Of a stretch of 64,000 nucleotides of DNA, positions 8,445-16,641 are shown one piece after another (position 1 is the first letter of the stretch; every line of letters begins with the position of its first letter). The notes under the pieces are model-generated. The model saw nothing but the letters and a program-made list of their open reading frames with translations, ran no database searches and was not told where the DNA came from. This DNA is from Hyphomonadaceae bacterium UBA5336. Its GTDB lineage: Bacteria > Pseudomonadota > Alphaproteobacteria > Caulobacterales > Hyphomonadaceae. The stretch covers positions 236,143 to 300,142 of the forward strand of contig DHQO01000002.1 in assembly GCA_002408125.1 (NCBI GenBank), written 5' to 3'. The position numbers and the translations under genes are program-made.

Positions 8445-9305
8445 ATGGAAATCCCGACCCAGCGGGAAGACATAAAGGCGCTACAAGGCGTTCACATCTT
8501 CCATTTCCCGATCTCGAATTGCTCGCAGCGCGTCCGCATCGCCGCGTCGGAGAAGGGGATCGCGTGGATCAGCCACATCGTGGATCTGACCAGAGACGAG
8601 CACACGACGCCCGAGTATCTGAGGCTGAACCCGAAGGGACTGGTTCCCGTCCTCGTTCACGATGGAAGAACTCATGTGGAGAGCAATGACATCATCAAGT
8701 ATCTCGATGAGACTTTTCCCGGGGCTAGGCTCCATCCAGACAGCGCGGCCGACCTCGCATTTGTGGAACAATCGATCGCAAGTTCCAGTGGCGCCCAAAG
8801 CGCCATGAAACTTCTCTCGCACGAGTTCCTTTTCAAGCCCAAGGCCCTGAAATCGCCTGAGAAGCTGAGAGCCTTTGAAACGACAGACGCCGATCCGGCG
8901 CTTGTCGACTTCCACCGCGAGTTCACGGCCGGAAAGGGGTTCAGCGCAGAGCGCATTCAGGCCGCCATTAGTGATATCGGGGACAGGTTCTGCCAACTGG
9001 AAACACGGCTTGGAGACACAGAATGGCTGTCCGGCCCGGCCTATGGGCTCGCCGACATATCATGGCTGGTGAATGCATATCGACTTCGGCTGATGGACTA
9101 TCCCTTCGAGCGCTTTCCCCGCATGAAGTCCTGGCTCAGCCGCGCGATGGCGCGGCCAAGCTTCAAGACAGGCATCAGGAATTTCGAGCCGGCTTCTGCC
9201 AGACTTGCCTTTGCCGGCTACACCGCAATGCGGAAGTTCCGCGGCAACTCGATCCGGCATTATTCCGCAGCCGACCATGACAGCGTGGCAGGGCCCCATC
9301 GCTAA
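8445..9305 (+). CDS. Glutathione S-transferase family protein
   Basis: 286-residue two-domain GST. The thioredoxin-like domain (IFHFPISNCSQRVRIAASEKG, then LNPKGLVPVLVHDG with the cis-Pro and VESNDIIKYLDE for glutathione) occupies about residues 15-95; the helical C-terminal domain contains the N-capping-type segment SGPAYGLADISWLV. The SNCSQRVR start (a Cys or Ser in the catalytic region) suggests a xi/beta-like or dehalogenase-type GST rather than a Tyr-type. Start at 8445 lies 5 bases after the ThuA stop with AGTAGG as ribosome site, so the genes are probably cotranscribed. Role in conjugation or isomerisation in the catabolic cluster is inferred. Confidence 0.85.
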   Translation: MEIPTQREDIKALQGVHIFHFPISNCSQRVRIAASEKGIAWISHIVDLTRDEHTTPEYLRLNPKGLVPVLVHDGRTHVESNDIIKYLDETFPGARLHPDSAADLAFVEQSIASSSGAQSAMKLLSHEFLFKPKALKSPEKLRAFETTDADPALVDFHREFTAGKGFSAERIQAAISDIGDRFCQLETRLGDTEWLSGPAYGLADISWLVNAYRLRLMDYPFERFPRMKSWLSRAMARPSFKTGIRNFEPASARLAFAGYTAMRKFRGNSIRHYSAADHDSVAGPHR

Positions 9306-9381
9306 GACCCGCCATTGCATGATCGCACAATGGGCAAGCCACCTCAGGGGAACATCGAACCCTGCATTGCCGCCGGACACC

Positions 9382-12300
9382 CTACTCGCCATAAGCATGC
9401 TGTGCTTCCAGCAGGGAATGATGGCCGTCCGGCCTCGGTGCGAACCAGCGGTGAACCGCCGGCAGGACGAGCAGGGTCAGCAGGGTCGAGGAGACGAGAC
9501 CGCCCGTCACAACGGTCGCCAGCGGCCTTTGCACCTCCGCCCCGACGCCAGCCGCAAACAGCAGCGGTGCGAGGCCGAGCGCGGTGGTCAGCGCCGTCAT
9601 CAGGACAGGCCTTGCCCGCAAGGCAGCAGCCTCCACGGCAAGCGCGTTGCGGTCGCGTCCCTGCCGGGCGAAATCGTCCATGAAACTCACCAGCACCATG
9701 CCATTGCCAAGCGCGATGCCGAACAGGGCGATGAAGCCGACCGTGGCCGGCACCGAGACCGGCAGGCCGGCCAGCCAGAGCGCCAGCGCCCCGCCGGTCA
9801 GCGCCAGCGGTATGTTGAGCAGGATCAGCACTGCGGACATCAGGCGCCCGAACGCCATGAGCAGGATCAGGAACACAATGCCGAGCGTCACCGGAATGAC
9901 GACGGCAAAACGCCGGTTCGCCTGCTGCTGCAGCTCGAACTGCCCGCCCCATTCCACGCGATAGCCAGGTGGCAGATCGAGACCGGCACGCACAACTGCC
10001 TGGGCCTCGCCGACATAGGAGCCGATATCGCGCCCGCGCACATTGAGCTGGACAGTGATGAACCGCTCGCCATTTTCTCGCGTGATCTGACGCGGCCCGA
10101 TCACTTCCCGAACACTGGCCACCTGTTCCAGCGGCAATTGCGCCCCGGACGGCGATTCCAGGACCAGCCGCTCAATGGCACGCGCACTGTCGCGGGCGCC
10201 CTCTTCCAACCGGACGATGACCGGAAACTGCCGCACGCCCTCAAACAGGACGCCGGCCTCTGCCCCGCCCACACTTGCACGCAAAGTGTCGAGCGCATCC
10301 CCGACCGACAGGCCGTAGCGTCCGAGCGCCTCGCGGTCGACCGAGACCACGAGCTGTGGCGCACCGGTGATCTGGTCGGCCTGGACGTCGCTCGCGCTCT
10401 CAATGCCCAGCAGGATGGCCTGCAGGTCCTGCGAGGCTTCCAGCAGCACATCGGTATCCGGCCCGAAGATCTTCACCGCCAGTTGCGCCTTGGTGCCGGT
10501 CAGGAGCTCGTCCACCGACATGGCAATGGGCTGGCCGATATTGACGCGGATACCGGGATAGTCGGCAAGATTGTCCGAGATCGCCGCACGCAGGTCCGGC
10601 GCGGTCATGCCCGGCCGCCAGTCGCGCTCGGGCTTGAGAGCGATGAAGGTCTCGGAACTGTTGACCGGGTCGGCATGAGCGCCGACCTCGCCGCGCCCGA
10701 TCCTGCTGACGAGCGAGTCGATTTCCGGGAAGTCCCGGAGCAGGCGACGTTCCACACGGGTCATGGTGTCCCGTGCCTCGCTGAGCGAGATCGACGGCGC
10801 CATGGTGACGCGCATCAGGATATCGCCCTCCTCCAGGGCGGGCTTGAACTCCGAGCCGAGACGCGAGCCGGCCAATCCGCCTGCCACGAGCAGGATGGCT
10901 GCCAGGCCCACCGCCGCGAGACGGTGCGCAACGAACCAGCTGGCAACCGGCCGGATGAGACGCGCAAGACGGCTGTCGCCGGTTTCGCGTCCTGCCTTTG
11001 GCGGGCGCATCAGACCGAAAGCCATGGCCGGCGCGACGAGCAGCGCATAGATGAGCGACCCGGTCATGGCGAGCGCGGCGGAGGCGGCCAGCGGCCGGAA
11101 GGTCTTGCCCTCGACACCCTGCAGCGAGAAGAGCGGCAGGAAGACGATGATCACCACCGCCACCGCCGCCACAAGCGGAGCGATGACCTCCGCGGTCGAG
11201 CGGGCCACCGTGGCGCGCGCGTCGTCCCCTGCCCCTCGCTCGCGCAGGCCCCGGTCGACATTCTCGGCAATGACGATTGCCCCGTCCACCATCATGCCGA
11301 TGGCGATCGCGACCCCGCCGAGCGACATCAGGTTCGCGCTCATGCCGAGCACCAGCATGCCGAGAACGGCAAAGCCGACAGAGAAGGGTATGGAAAGGAC
11401 CACCACGAGGCTCGGCCGCCAGCCGCCCAGAAACAGCACAATGACAACAGCCACCAGCAAGGCGCCCTGCCAGAGCGCGGTGGTGACCGTGGCCGCTGCC
11501 TTGTCGACCAGTGTGCCCTGATCATAATACGGCACGGCGCGCACGCCATCCGGCAGGGTCTCGTTGATCGCATCGAAACGGGCCTTGGTCAGCTCGATGA
11601 CATCGGAAGTGTTGGTACCGTAGAGTTTCAACACCAGTCCGGCCACCGCTTCGCCCTCGCCATTGGCGGTCGCCAGCCCCTGCCGCACGCCGCCGCCAAC
11701 GGTGAGCGTGCCGAGATCGCCGACACGCACGGCCCGGCCGTCCTCTGTCCGGATCGGGGTTTCCGCAAGATCGCCGATCTGCGTGGCCAGACCGACACCG
11801 CGCACGGTGTATTGCTCGGCCCCGACCTCTATGAACTGTGCGCCCTCGGTCCGGTTGGCGCGCTCCAGCGCGGCGATCACATCGGAAACCTGGACATTGA
11901 AGGCCAGCAGCGCATCGGGGTCGAGCTGGACCTGATACTGCTTCTCGAAGCCGCCCAGGGCGAGCACCTCGGTGATGCCCTGCACCGACTGGAGCTGGTA
12001 TTTCACCAGCCAGTCGGCAATCTCGCGCATCTCGATAAGGCTCCTTTCGCCGGTCTCATCGACCAACCGGAAATACATGATGATGCCGAGCCCGGTGGAA
12101 ATCGGCCCCATGCGCGGCTCGCCAAAGCCTTCGGGAATGGCATCGGCCGCCTCGGCCAGGCGCTCGCCGACCACCTGGCGGGCGAAATAGATATCGGTGC
12201 CGTCTTCAAAATAGATGTTCACGACCGAGAGGCCGAAATTCGAAACCGAGCGCGTGCTTTCCAGTTTCGGCAGGCCGGACATGGCCGTTTCCACCGGATA

Positions 12301-12495
12301 GGTGACATAGCGCTCGACCTCTTCCGGCGAGAGCCCGCCGGTTTCGGTGAAGACCTGCACCAGCGCGGGAGACGGGTCGGGAAAAGCGTCCACGGGCAAG
12401 GCGCGGAAGGCAAACAGCCCGCCAATAGTCATGGCGAGCGCGGCAATGGCGGCGAGCAGGCGCCCACCGGCAATTCTGTGCATCAGATCGTACAT
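9382..12495 (-). CDS. CusA/CzcA-family heavy-metal RND efflux pump
   Basis: 1037-residue inner-membrane proton/metal antiporter of the HME-RND class, exporting divalent or monovalent metal ions across the envelope with the adaptor and outer-membrane partners encoded just upstream. Length and layout fit: N-terminal TM helix with the conserved VDAFPDPSP, two large periplasmic loops, and the TM4 segment GVAIAIGMMVDGAIVIAENV carrying the acidic proton-relay residue. The metal is not deducible; the His-rich adaptor argues for Zn, Co, Ni or Cu. Last gene of the operon, 12 bases after the adaptor. Confidence 0.93.
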   Translation of the reverse strand: MYDLMHRIAGGRLLAAIAALAMTIGGLFAFRALPVDAFPDPSPALVQVFTETGGLSPEEVERYVTYPVETAMSGLPKLESTRSVSNFGLSVVNIYFEDGTDIYFARQVVGERLAEAADAIPEGFGEPRMGPISTGLGIIMYFRLVDETGERSLIEMREIADWLVKYQLQSVQGITEVLALGGFEKQYQVQLDPDALLAFNVQVSDVIAALERANRTEGAQFIEVGAEQYTVRGVGLATQIGDLAETPIRTEDGRAVRVGDLGTLTVGGGVRQGLATANGEGEAVAGLVLKLYGTNTSDVIELTKARFDAINETLPDGVRAVPYYDQGTLVDKAAATVTTALWQGALLVAVVIVLFLGGWRPSLVVVLSIPFSVGFAVLGMLVLGMSANLMSLGGVAIAIGMMVDGAIVIAENVDRGLRERGAGDDARATVARSTAEVIAPLVAAVAVVIIVFLPLFSLQGVEGKTFRPLAASAALAMTGSLIYALLVAPAMAFGLMRPPKAGRETGDSRLARLIRPVASWFVAHRLAAVGLAAILLVAGGLAGSRLGSEFKPALEEGDILMRVTMAPSISLSEARDTMTRVERRLLRDFPEIDSLVSRIGRGEVGAHADPVNSSETFIALKPERDWRPGMTAPDLRAAISDNLADYPGIRVNIGQPIAMSVDELLTGTKAQLAVKIFGPDTDVLLEASQDLQAILLGIESASDVQADQITGAPQLVVSVDREALGRYGLSVGDALDTLRASVGGAEAGVLFEGVRQFPVIVRLEEGARDSARAIERLVLESPSGAQLPLEQVASVREVIGPRQITRENGERFITVQLNVRGRDIGSYVGEAQAVVRAGLDLPPGYRVEWGGQFELQQQANRRFAVVIPVTLGIVFLILLMAFGRLMSAVLILLNIPLALTGGALALWLAGLPVSVPATVGFIALFGIALGNGMVLVSFMDDFARQGRDRNALAVEAAALRARPVLMTALTTALGLAPLLFAAGVGAEVQRPLATVVTGGLVSSTLLTLLVLPAVHRWFAPRPDGHHSLLEAQHAYGE

Positions 12496-12507
12496 GACTG
12501 CCCTCCC

Positions 12508-13785
12508 CTAGTGCACGTGGCCGTCGCCAAAGGCATCTTTTTCGAGCTGCGCCTTCAGCGTGAAGGCGCCTTCGGAGACATAAGCGTCGCCGATCTCCAG
12601 GCCGCCGGTGATTTCGGTCTGCCCATTCGAGCTCTGCCCGGTGTCTACGGGCCGGGGTTCAAAGCCCTCTTCGACAGGCACGAACACCGACAAATGGCCC
12701 TCCACGGTCTGGATCGCGGCATCGGGTACAACAACGCCGGATCGGCCGGCTGGCAGGCTGATGAGCGCGCTGACGAACTGGCCGGGACGCATGCGCCCCG
12801 CCGGATTGTCGAGGATCAGCCGAGCCGTCGCCGTGCGCGAGGTCTCGTCGATCACCGGCAGAACAAGCGCGATCTGGCCCCGGGCGAGCGTTTCGCTCGC
12901 CCCCGAGACCAGTTCCACCCCAAGTCCCTCGCGGACGAGTGGCGCATCGGCCTTGTAGACCGCAATGTCGGCCCAGACCACGCTGTCGTCGACGATGCGG
13001 AACAGGGCATCGCCCCCGCCATCGCCGGCCGTCACGCTGGCGCCGAGCGTTGCCTGGCGCGCGATGACCGTGCCGGAAAGCGGTGCCCGCACAGAGCTGA
13101 GCGCCAGGGCGCCATCGGCCGCCTCGTGCATCCGGTCAAGCTCGTCATGGCCAATGCCGATGGCGTGCAGCTTGTTCTCGGCCGCCTCTCGATCCGCCTC
13201 GGCGGCGGCATAGGCTGCTTCGGCCGCCTGCAGGTCGGCCATGGACGTGATCTCGTCGGCATATAGCACCCGTTCGCGCTCCAGGCCGGCAAGCGCCAGT
13301 GCCTCACGTGTGCGAGCGGTCAGGAAGTCGGCTTTCATTCCAGCAAGCTCGCGGCTGGAAACCGTGGCCAGGACCTCGCCCTCGGCCACCGTGTCGCCCT
13401 CGCCGGCATACAGGCGCGCAACCGTGCCGTTGACCTGCGATGCCACAGCCGCGACGCGGTCCTGGTCAAAACGGATTTCGGCCGGCAGTTCGATCCGGTC
13501 CGACAGGGTTGCCGAGGTCGCGACGGTTGTTCGAACACCGGCCTCGGCGGCCTGCGCGGCCGTCAGGCGGACGATATCGCCTTCGCTCTCATGGTCATGA
13601 TCGTCACGCGCCTCGCCTTCCTCATGATCCTCGCCATGGTCATCATGGTCCTCGTCATGGTCGAGACTGTCCTGGCTGGCATGATCATGATCGTCCGGGC
13701 CTGAGTCGGCCCCGCCGCAACCGGCGAGCATCAGCGCGGCCAACATTGCCGCAAGTGTCCGTTTTCTGGGGTCGGCAGGCATCAT
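12508..13785 (-). CDS. His-rich RND periplasmic adaptor (CzcB-like)
   Basis: 425-residue membrane-fusion protein linking the RND pump to the outer-membrane channel. A lipoprotein signal (LAAMLAALMLAGCGG) is followed by an extraordinary Asp/Glu/His tract (about residues 28-70, with repeated DHD, HDDHGEDHEE) that should bind metal. The barrel-sandwich/lipoyl halves (VNGTVARLYAGEGDTVAEG and SAPLSGTVIARQATLGASV-like), an alpha-hairpin rich in Ala/Glu, and C-terminal domain (VVVPDAAIQTVEGHLSVFV) follow. It overlaps the TolC-like gene by 4 bases (ATGA), so coupled translation is likely, and ends in GDGHVH. Confidence 0.92.
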   Translation of the reverse strand: MMPADPRKRTLAAMLAALMLAGCGGADSGPDDHDHASQDSLDHDEDHDDHGEDHEEGEARDDHDHESEGDIVRLTAAQAAEAGVRTTVATSATLSDRIELPAEIRFDQDRVAAVASQVNGTVARLYAGEGDTVAEGEVLATVSSRELAGMKADFLTARTREALALAGLERERVLYADEITSMADLQAAEAAYAAAEADREAAENKLHAIGIGHDELDRMHEAADGALALSSVRAPLSGTVIARQATLGASVTAGDGGGDALFRIVDDSVVWADIAVYKADAPLVREGLGVELVSGASETLARGQIALVLPVIDETSRTATARLILDNPAGRMRPGQFVSALISLPAGRSGVVVPDAAIQTVEGHLSVFVPVEEGFEPRPVDTGQSSNGQTEITGGLEIGDAYVSEGAFTLKAQLEKDAFGDGHVH

Positions 13786-15059
13786 TGGCCTCCATCGAAA
13801 GGGGCAGCCCCGATCAGGCTGCGAAGGTTGAGACTGGCCTTGTTGCGCTCAAGCTCGGCGGCAATCAGGTCCAGCCGGGTGGCAACGAGTGCGGCGCGGG
13901 CATTGATCGTCTGGTCAAGATCGAACCGACCGATGCGGTAGCCCTGAAGGGCGGCCTCATAGGCCTGGCTGGCAGCAGGGACGGCTTCCTCGTTCAGGAG
14001 CGAGACCCGGATCTCCGCCGCTCTCAGCCTGGCAACGGCAGCCTGTTGCTGCGCCCGGAGGCGCGCTTCCACGCCGCGCGTGCCGGCACGGGCCGCCTCG
14101 GCGCGATATCGTGCAGCGTCTGCCGCGTCGCGATTGCGGTCGAAGATCGGCAGGGGCACGCTGATGCCCGCAACAAGGGCCTGCTCGCCGGTGGCTTCAT
14201 ACCGACGGATGCCGGCTGAGACATCGAGATCCGGGAGGATCTGCGCCCGTTCCAGCGCCTCGATGCGCGTTCCCAGGGATTCTGCGGCCCGGGCTGCATC
14301 GAGCCGAGGATGGCTGACAGCAGGGCCGGTATCGGTGTCTGTGCCGGACTGGAGCCCGGAGACCGGCAAGCCGATCGCCTCGCCATCACCGCCCCAGATG
14401 GAGGCAAGCGCATACCGGCTCTGCTCGATCAGCGACGCGGCGCCGGCGGCATCGGCCTTCAACCGAGCGGCCTCGGCACGCGCCCGTGCCCGCTCCGGCG
14501 GGGCAGCCTCTCCAGCCTCCACACGCCGGTCGGAAATCGCAAGCAGATCCTCGCCGAGCTCGGCGGCCTCAGCGCTCAGCGCCTCTGCCTCAACGGCTGC
14601 GACGAGTTCGGCATAGAGCAGCGCGGCCTCCAGTTCGGCCTCGCGCAGGAGCACGGCGCATTCAGCCTCTCCGAGCGCGGCGCTGGCCCGGGCGGCCTGC
14701 TCGCCAAGCTGGCGCTTGCCGCCAAGGCGCAGGGTCTGCTCAACAGCCAGTGTGGTTTCGGCCTGATCGAAGCCGTAATATTCGCCGCCACCGGCGAAAT
14801 TCTCGATCTCGACGGTCAGTGATGGATTGGTCCAGCGTCCGGCCTGGGCCGCTTCGGCCGTGCGCGCGCGCACTTCCAGGCCAGCAGCAAGCAGCTCGGG
14901 CGAAGCCTGACGGACATTGGCGAGAACCGTGGCGAGTGTCAGCGGGCCGCCTGAAGGGGCGGTCTGATCGCCCGCGCGCGCCAAGCATGGCGAGGCTGCG
15001 GCTGGCAGCGCGCTGGCGCCGGCGAGCACAATGCCCGCCACGCATAGATGTCGTAGCAT
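13782..15059 (-). CDS. TolC-family outer-membrane efflux protein (CzcC-like)
   Basis: 425-residue outer-membrane channel of the metal RND system. Signal peptide (VAGIVLAGASALPAAASP), then two Ala/Glu-rich helical repeats typical of OEP proteins, with PSLTVEIENFAGGGEYYGFD and YRIGRFDLDQTINARAALV as family-typical segments. First gene of the czcCBA-like operon. A 66-base gap separates it from the upstream small His/Cys-rich gene. Confidence 0.9.
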   Translation of the reverse strand: MLRHLCVAGIVLAGASALPAAASPCLARAGDQTAPSGGPLTLATVLANVRQASPELLAAGLEVRARTAEAAQAGRWTNPSLTVEIENFAGGGEYYGFDQAETTLAVEQTLRLGGKRQLGEQAARASAALGEAECAVLLREAELEAALLYAELVAAVEAEALSAEAAELGEDLLAISDRRVEAGEAAPPERARARAEAARLKADAAGAASLIEQSRYALASIWGGDGEAIGLPVSGLQSGTDTDTGPAVSHPRLDAARAAESLGTRIEALERAQILPDLDVSAGIRRYEATGEQALVAGISVPLPIFDRNRDAADAARYRAEAARAGTRGVEARLRAQQQAAVARLRAAEIRVSLLNEEAVPAASQAYEAALQGYRIGRFDLDQTINARAALVATRLDLIAAELERNKASLNLRSLIGAAPFDGGQ

Positions 15060-15125
15060 GAGATTGGATTTCCCTGATTGATCCTAAAACCGCAGCGCAC
15101 GAAGGCGCTGCACGTGTTTCGAGAA

Positions 15126-15473
15126 TCAGATCCGGGGAGGCCGGAACAGTCCGGCAAGCTCGACCAGTTCAGGTCCGGCGTCGGGCAGGATCGCCCGTTT
15201 CACCGGCGGCAGAGCGCGGCCCGACAGGACCGGAGACGCTGTGCCGAGCAGGTGAATATGGCAGGAGCCGCAGGCATGGTCGTGGTGGGCATGGCCGGAA
15301 TGGTCTTTCTCGGCAGGCTTGTCCGCCCGGTCCGCATCGAGGCTTGTGCAGAGCTCCACGGCAGGCGCCTCCAGTTCGATCTCTTCGCTTGCGGCCGGTG
15401 AAAGCAGCAGCGAGGTCGTCACGGCCAGCACAGCGAGCAAACGCACCATCATGAGGATCGAACGCACGAACAT
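15126..15473 (-). CDS. Small His/Cys-rich exported protein of the metal operon
   Basis: 115 residues: N-terminal hydrophobic signal segment (MVRLLAVLAVTTSLLLSPAAS), an acidic stretch, then a compact metal-binding motif HSGHAHHDHACGSCHIH (six His and two Cys) at about residues 59-75. No enzyme domain is recognised. Similar short CxxC/His-rich exported proteins occur in copper or cobalt-zinc-cadmium operons. Upstream of and in line with the TolC-adaptor-pump genes, so a periplasmic metal chaperone or sensor is a reasonable guess. The start could be MMVRLL, seven codons downstream. Confidence 0.7.
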   Translation of the reverse strand: MFVRSILMMVRLLAVLAVTTSLLLSPAASEEIELEAPAVELCTSLDADRADKPAEKDHSGHAHHDHACGSCHIHLLGTASPVLSGRALPPVKRAILPDAGPELVELAGLFRPPRI

Positions 15474-15597
15474 CCCGGGCTTGTAGCATGTAAATGCGAC
15501 AGCTTCCTTGCTACATTCCGGCGCAATTTATACACCCGCACCCCAAACTGTCGAAGAGCCGCATCGATATCAGCCATGAACGGCGGCGTGACGATCC

Positions 15598-15699
15598 ATG
15601 TCTAGCACCGGCCTGCCGGCGCTGTTCTTCGTCATCGCCACCAATGTCGCGCTGATCCTGATGATCACGGTTTTCCGCAGGAAGATCCTCGACGCGTAA
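15598..15699 (+). CDS. Possible 33-residue single-TM microprotein
   Basis: Short frame MSSTGLPALFFVIATNVALILMITVFRRKILDA, TAA at 15697. One hydrophobic helix of about 20 residues is followed by the positive cluster RRK, a convincing membrane topology (N-out). Ribosome site is weak (GGCG). It sits alone in a 240-base gap between convergent-looking neighbours; a stop two codons upstream fixes this start. Could be chance. Confidence 0.35.
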   Translation: MSSTGLPALFFVIATNVALILMITVFRRKILDA

Positions 15700-15714
15700 G
15701 GCAGGCCTGGCGCG

Positions 15715-16239
15715 CTATTGCGCCGCCTGCTGGCTCTGCAGGATCTGCGGGCCGAGATTGGCGAGCACATCGCTGGCATTGAAGGCCATGACATCGTCCT
15801 CGGGCTTTTCGCCCTGGCGCAGGACGATATAGGCCTGGGCCTCGAACCGGCGGCGCTCATGCACGGTCACATCCTGCGCCCAGGGGTAGCCATAGGCGTA
15901 ATAGGGGAACCGGCTATAAGCATAGGGATATGGCCCGAAGGGCGCGGGCCGGGCGCCCAGGGTGGAATAGGTCTTGTTCACATCGGTGTCGCGCTCGACC
16001 ACGAGGAAATAGTCAAAGCCGTTTTCCACTGTCAGCTCGGCGGCGCGGTAGAGCAGGTAGGTCTCGACGGTTTCGCGTGAGGTCGAGCTGTTGCCGTGGA
16101 ATTCCACGCGGAACCGGTCGGTTTCGATTCTCTGTTCAGAATAGCCATACCGCCCGTCCATCGGCGCATAGGGCGTGGAGGTGGCGCAGGCCCCAAGAAC
16201 CAGGGCAGCGGCGGTCAGCATATAGGTTGGGCGGATCAT
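15715..16239 (-). CDS. CC0125/CC1285-like envelope lipoprotein
   Basis: 174 residues, start at 16239 chosen for AAGGAAAC upstream and the lipoprotein signal MIRPTYMLTAAALVLGAC. The mature part has YGYSEQRIETDRFRVEFHGN, TSRETVETYLLYRAAELTVENG and YFLVVERDTD, the arrangement I recall for the Caulobacter CC0125/CC1285 lipoprotein family (assignment from memory). A Tyr/Pro-rich loop (PYPYAYSRFPYYAYGYPW) precedes the C-terminal strand. The frame stays open far upstream but that part is antisense to the acetoacetyl-CoA synthetase gene. Function unknown. Confidence 0.72.
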   Translation of the reverse strand: MIRPTYMLTAAALVLGACATSTPYAPMDGRYGYSEQRIETDRFRVEFHGNSSTSRETVETYLLYRAAELTVENGFDYFLVVERDTDVNKTYSTLGARPAPFGPYPYAYSRFPYYAYGYPWAQDVTVHERRRFEAQAYIVLRQGEKPEDDVMAFNASDVLANLGPQILQSQQAAQ

Positions 16240-16437
16240 CTGGTGTTTCCTTGCCTCATTGTGAACCGGCCTGGCGAAGCGGTGGGCCGATGCATCCATA
16301 CCACATATATGGACATCGCCAGCGGAATGGCCAACCCATGTCGCTGCGACGCTTCGCTCGCATTCCGGCCGGAAGACGCCGTACTGGCCCTTTCCGCCCG
16401 CATGGCGCTTCCATAACAAAACCGGAGAGACCCGATC

Positions 16438-16641
16438 ATGTTCCGAACCCTGCTCACCGCAATAGTTGCTGCCGCAACGATGACCGCCGTCGAGGCCCAG
16501 TCCGCCGACAAGGGCTTTGTGACCGGCCCCGTGATCGAGGACTTCGGCCCAGCCGCGCCCGTCGATGCCGACATGGCGCTTTCGGCCATGACCGCCCATG
16601 CCGTGCTCAGCGCCGAAGGCTACAGCCTGAACCCGTTCTAG
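16438..16641 (+). CDS. Small secreted protein, possibly a truncated DsrE-family start
   Basis: 67 residues with a clear signal peptide (MFRTLLTAIVAAATMTAVEAQS) and GGAGAG upstream. The stretch GFVTGPVIEDFGPAAPVDADMA resembles the opening of exported DsrE-like proteins of alphaproteobacteria, but the DsrE core is missing and the rest is unrecognised; it ends overlapping the tail of the convergent synthetase gene. Either a genuine small exported protein or the stump of a longer gene. Confidence 0.5.
   Translation: MFRTLLTAIVAAATMTAVEAQSADKGFVTGPVIEDFGPAAPVDADMALSAMTAHAVLSAEGYSLNPF

Noticed and set aside
9205..13266. 1353-codon open frame on the plus strand
   Set aside because: Antisense to the RND pump and adaptor genes; composition is Arg/His/Gln/Gly-rich without domains, a typical high-GC shadow frame.
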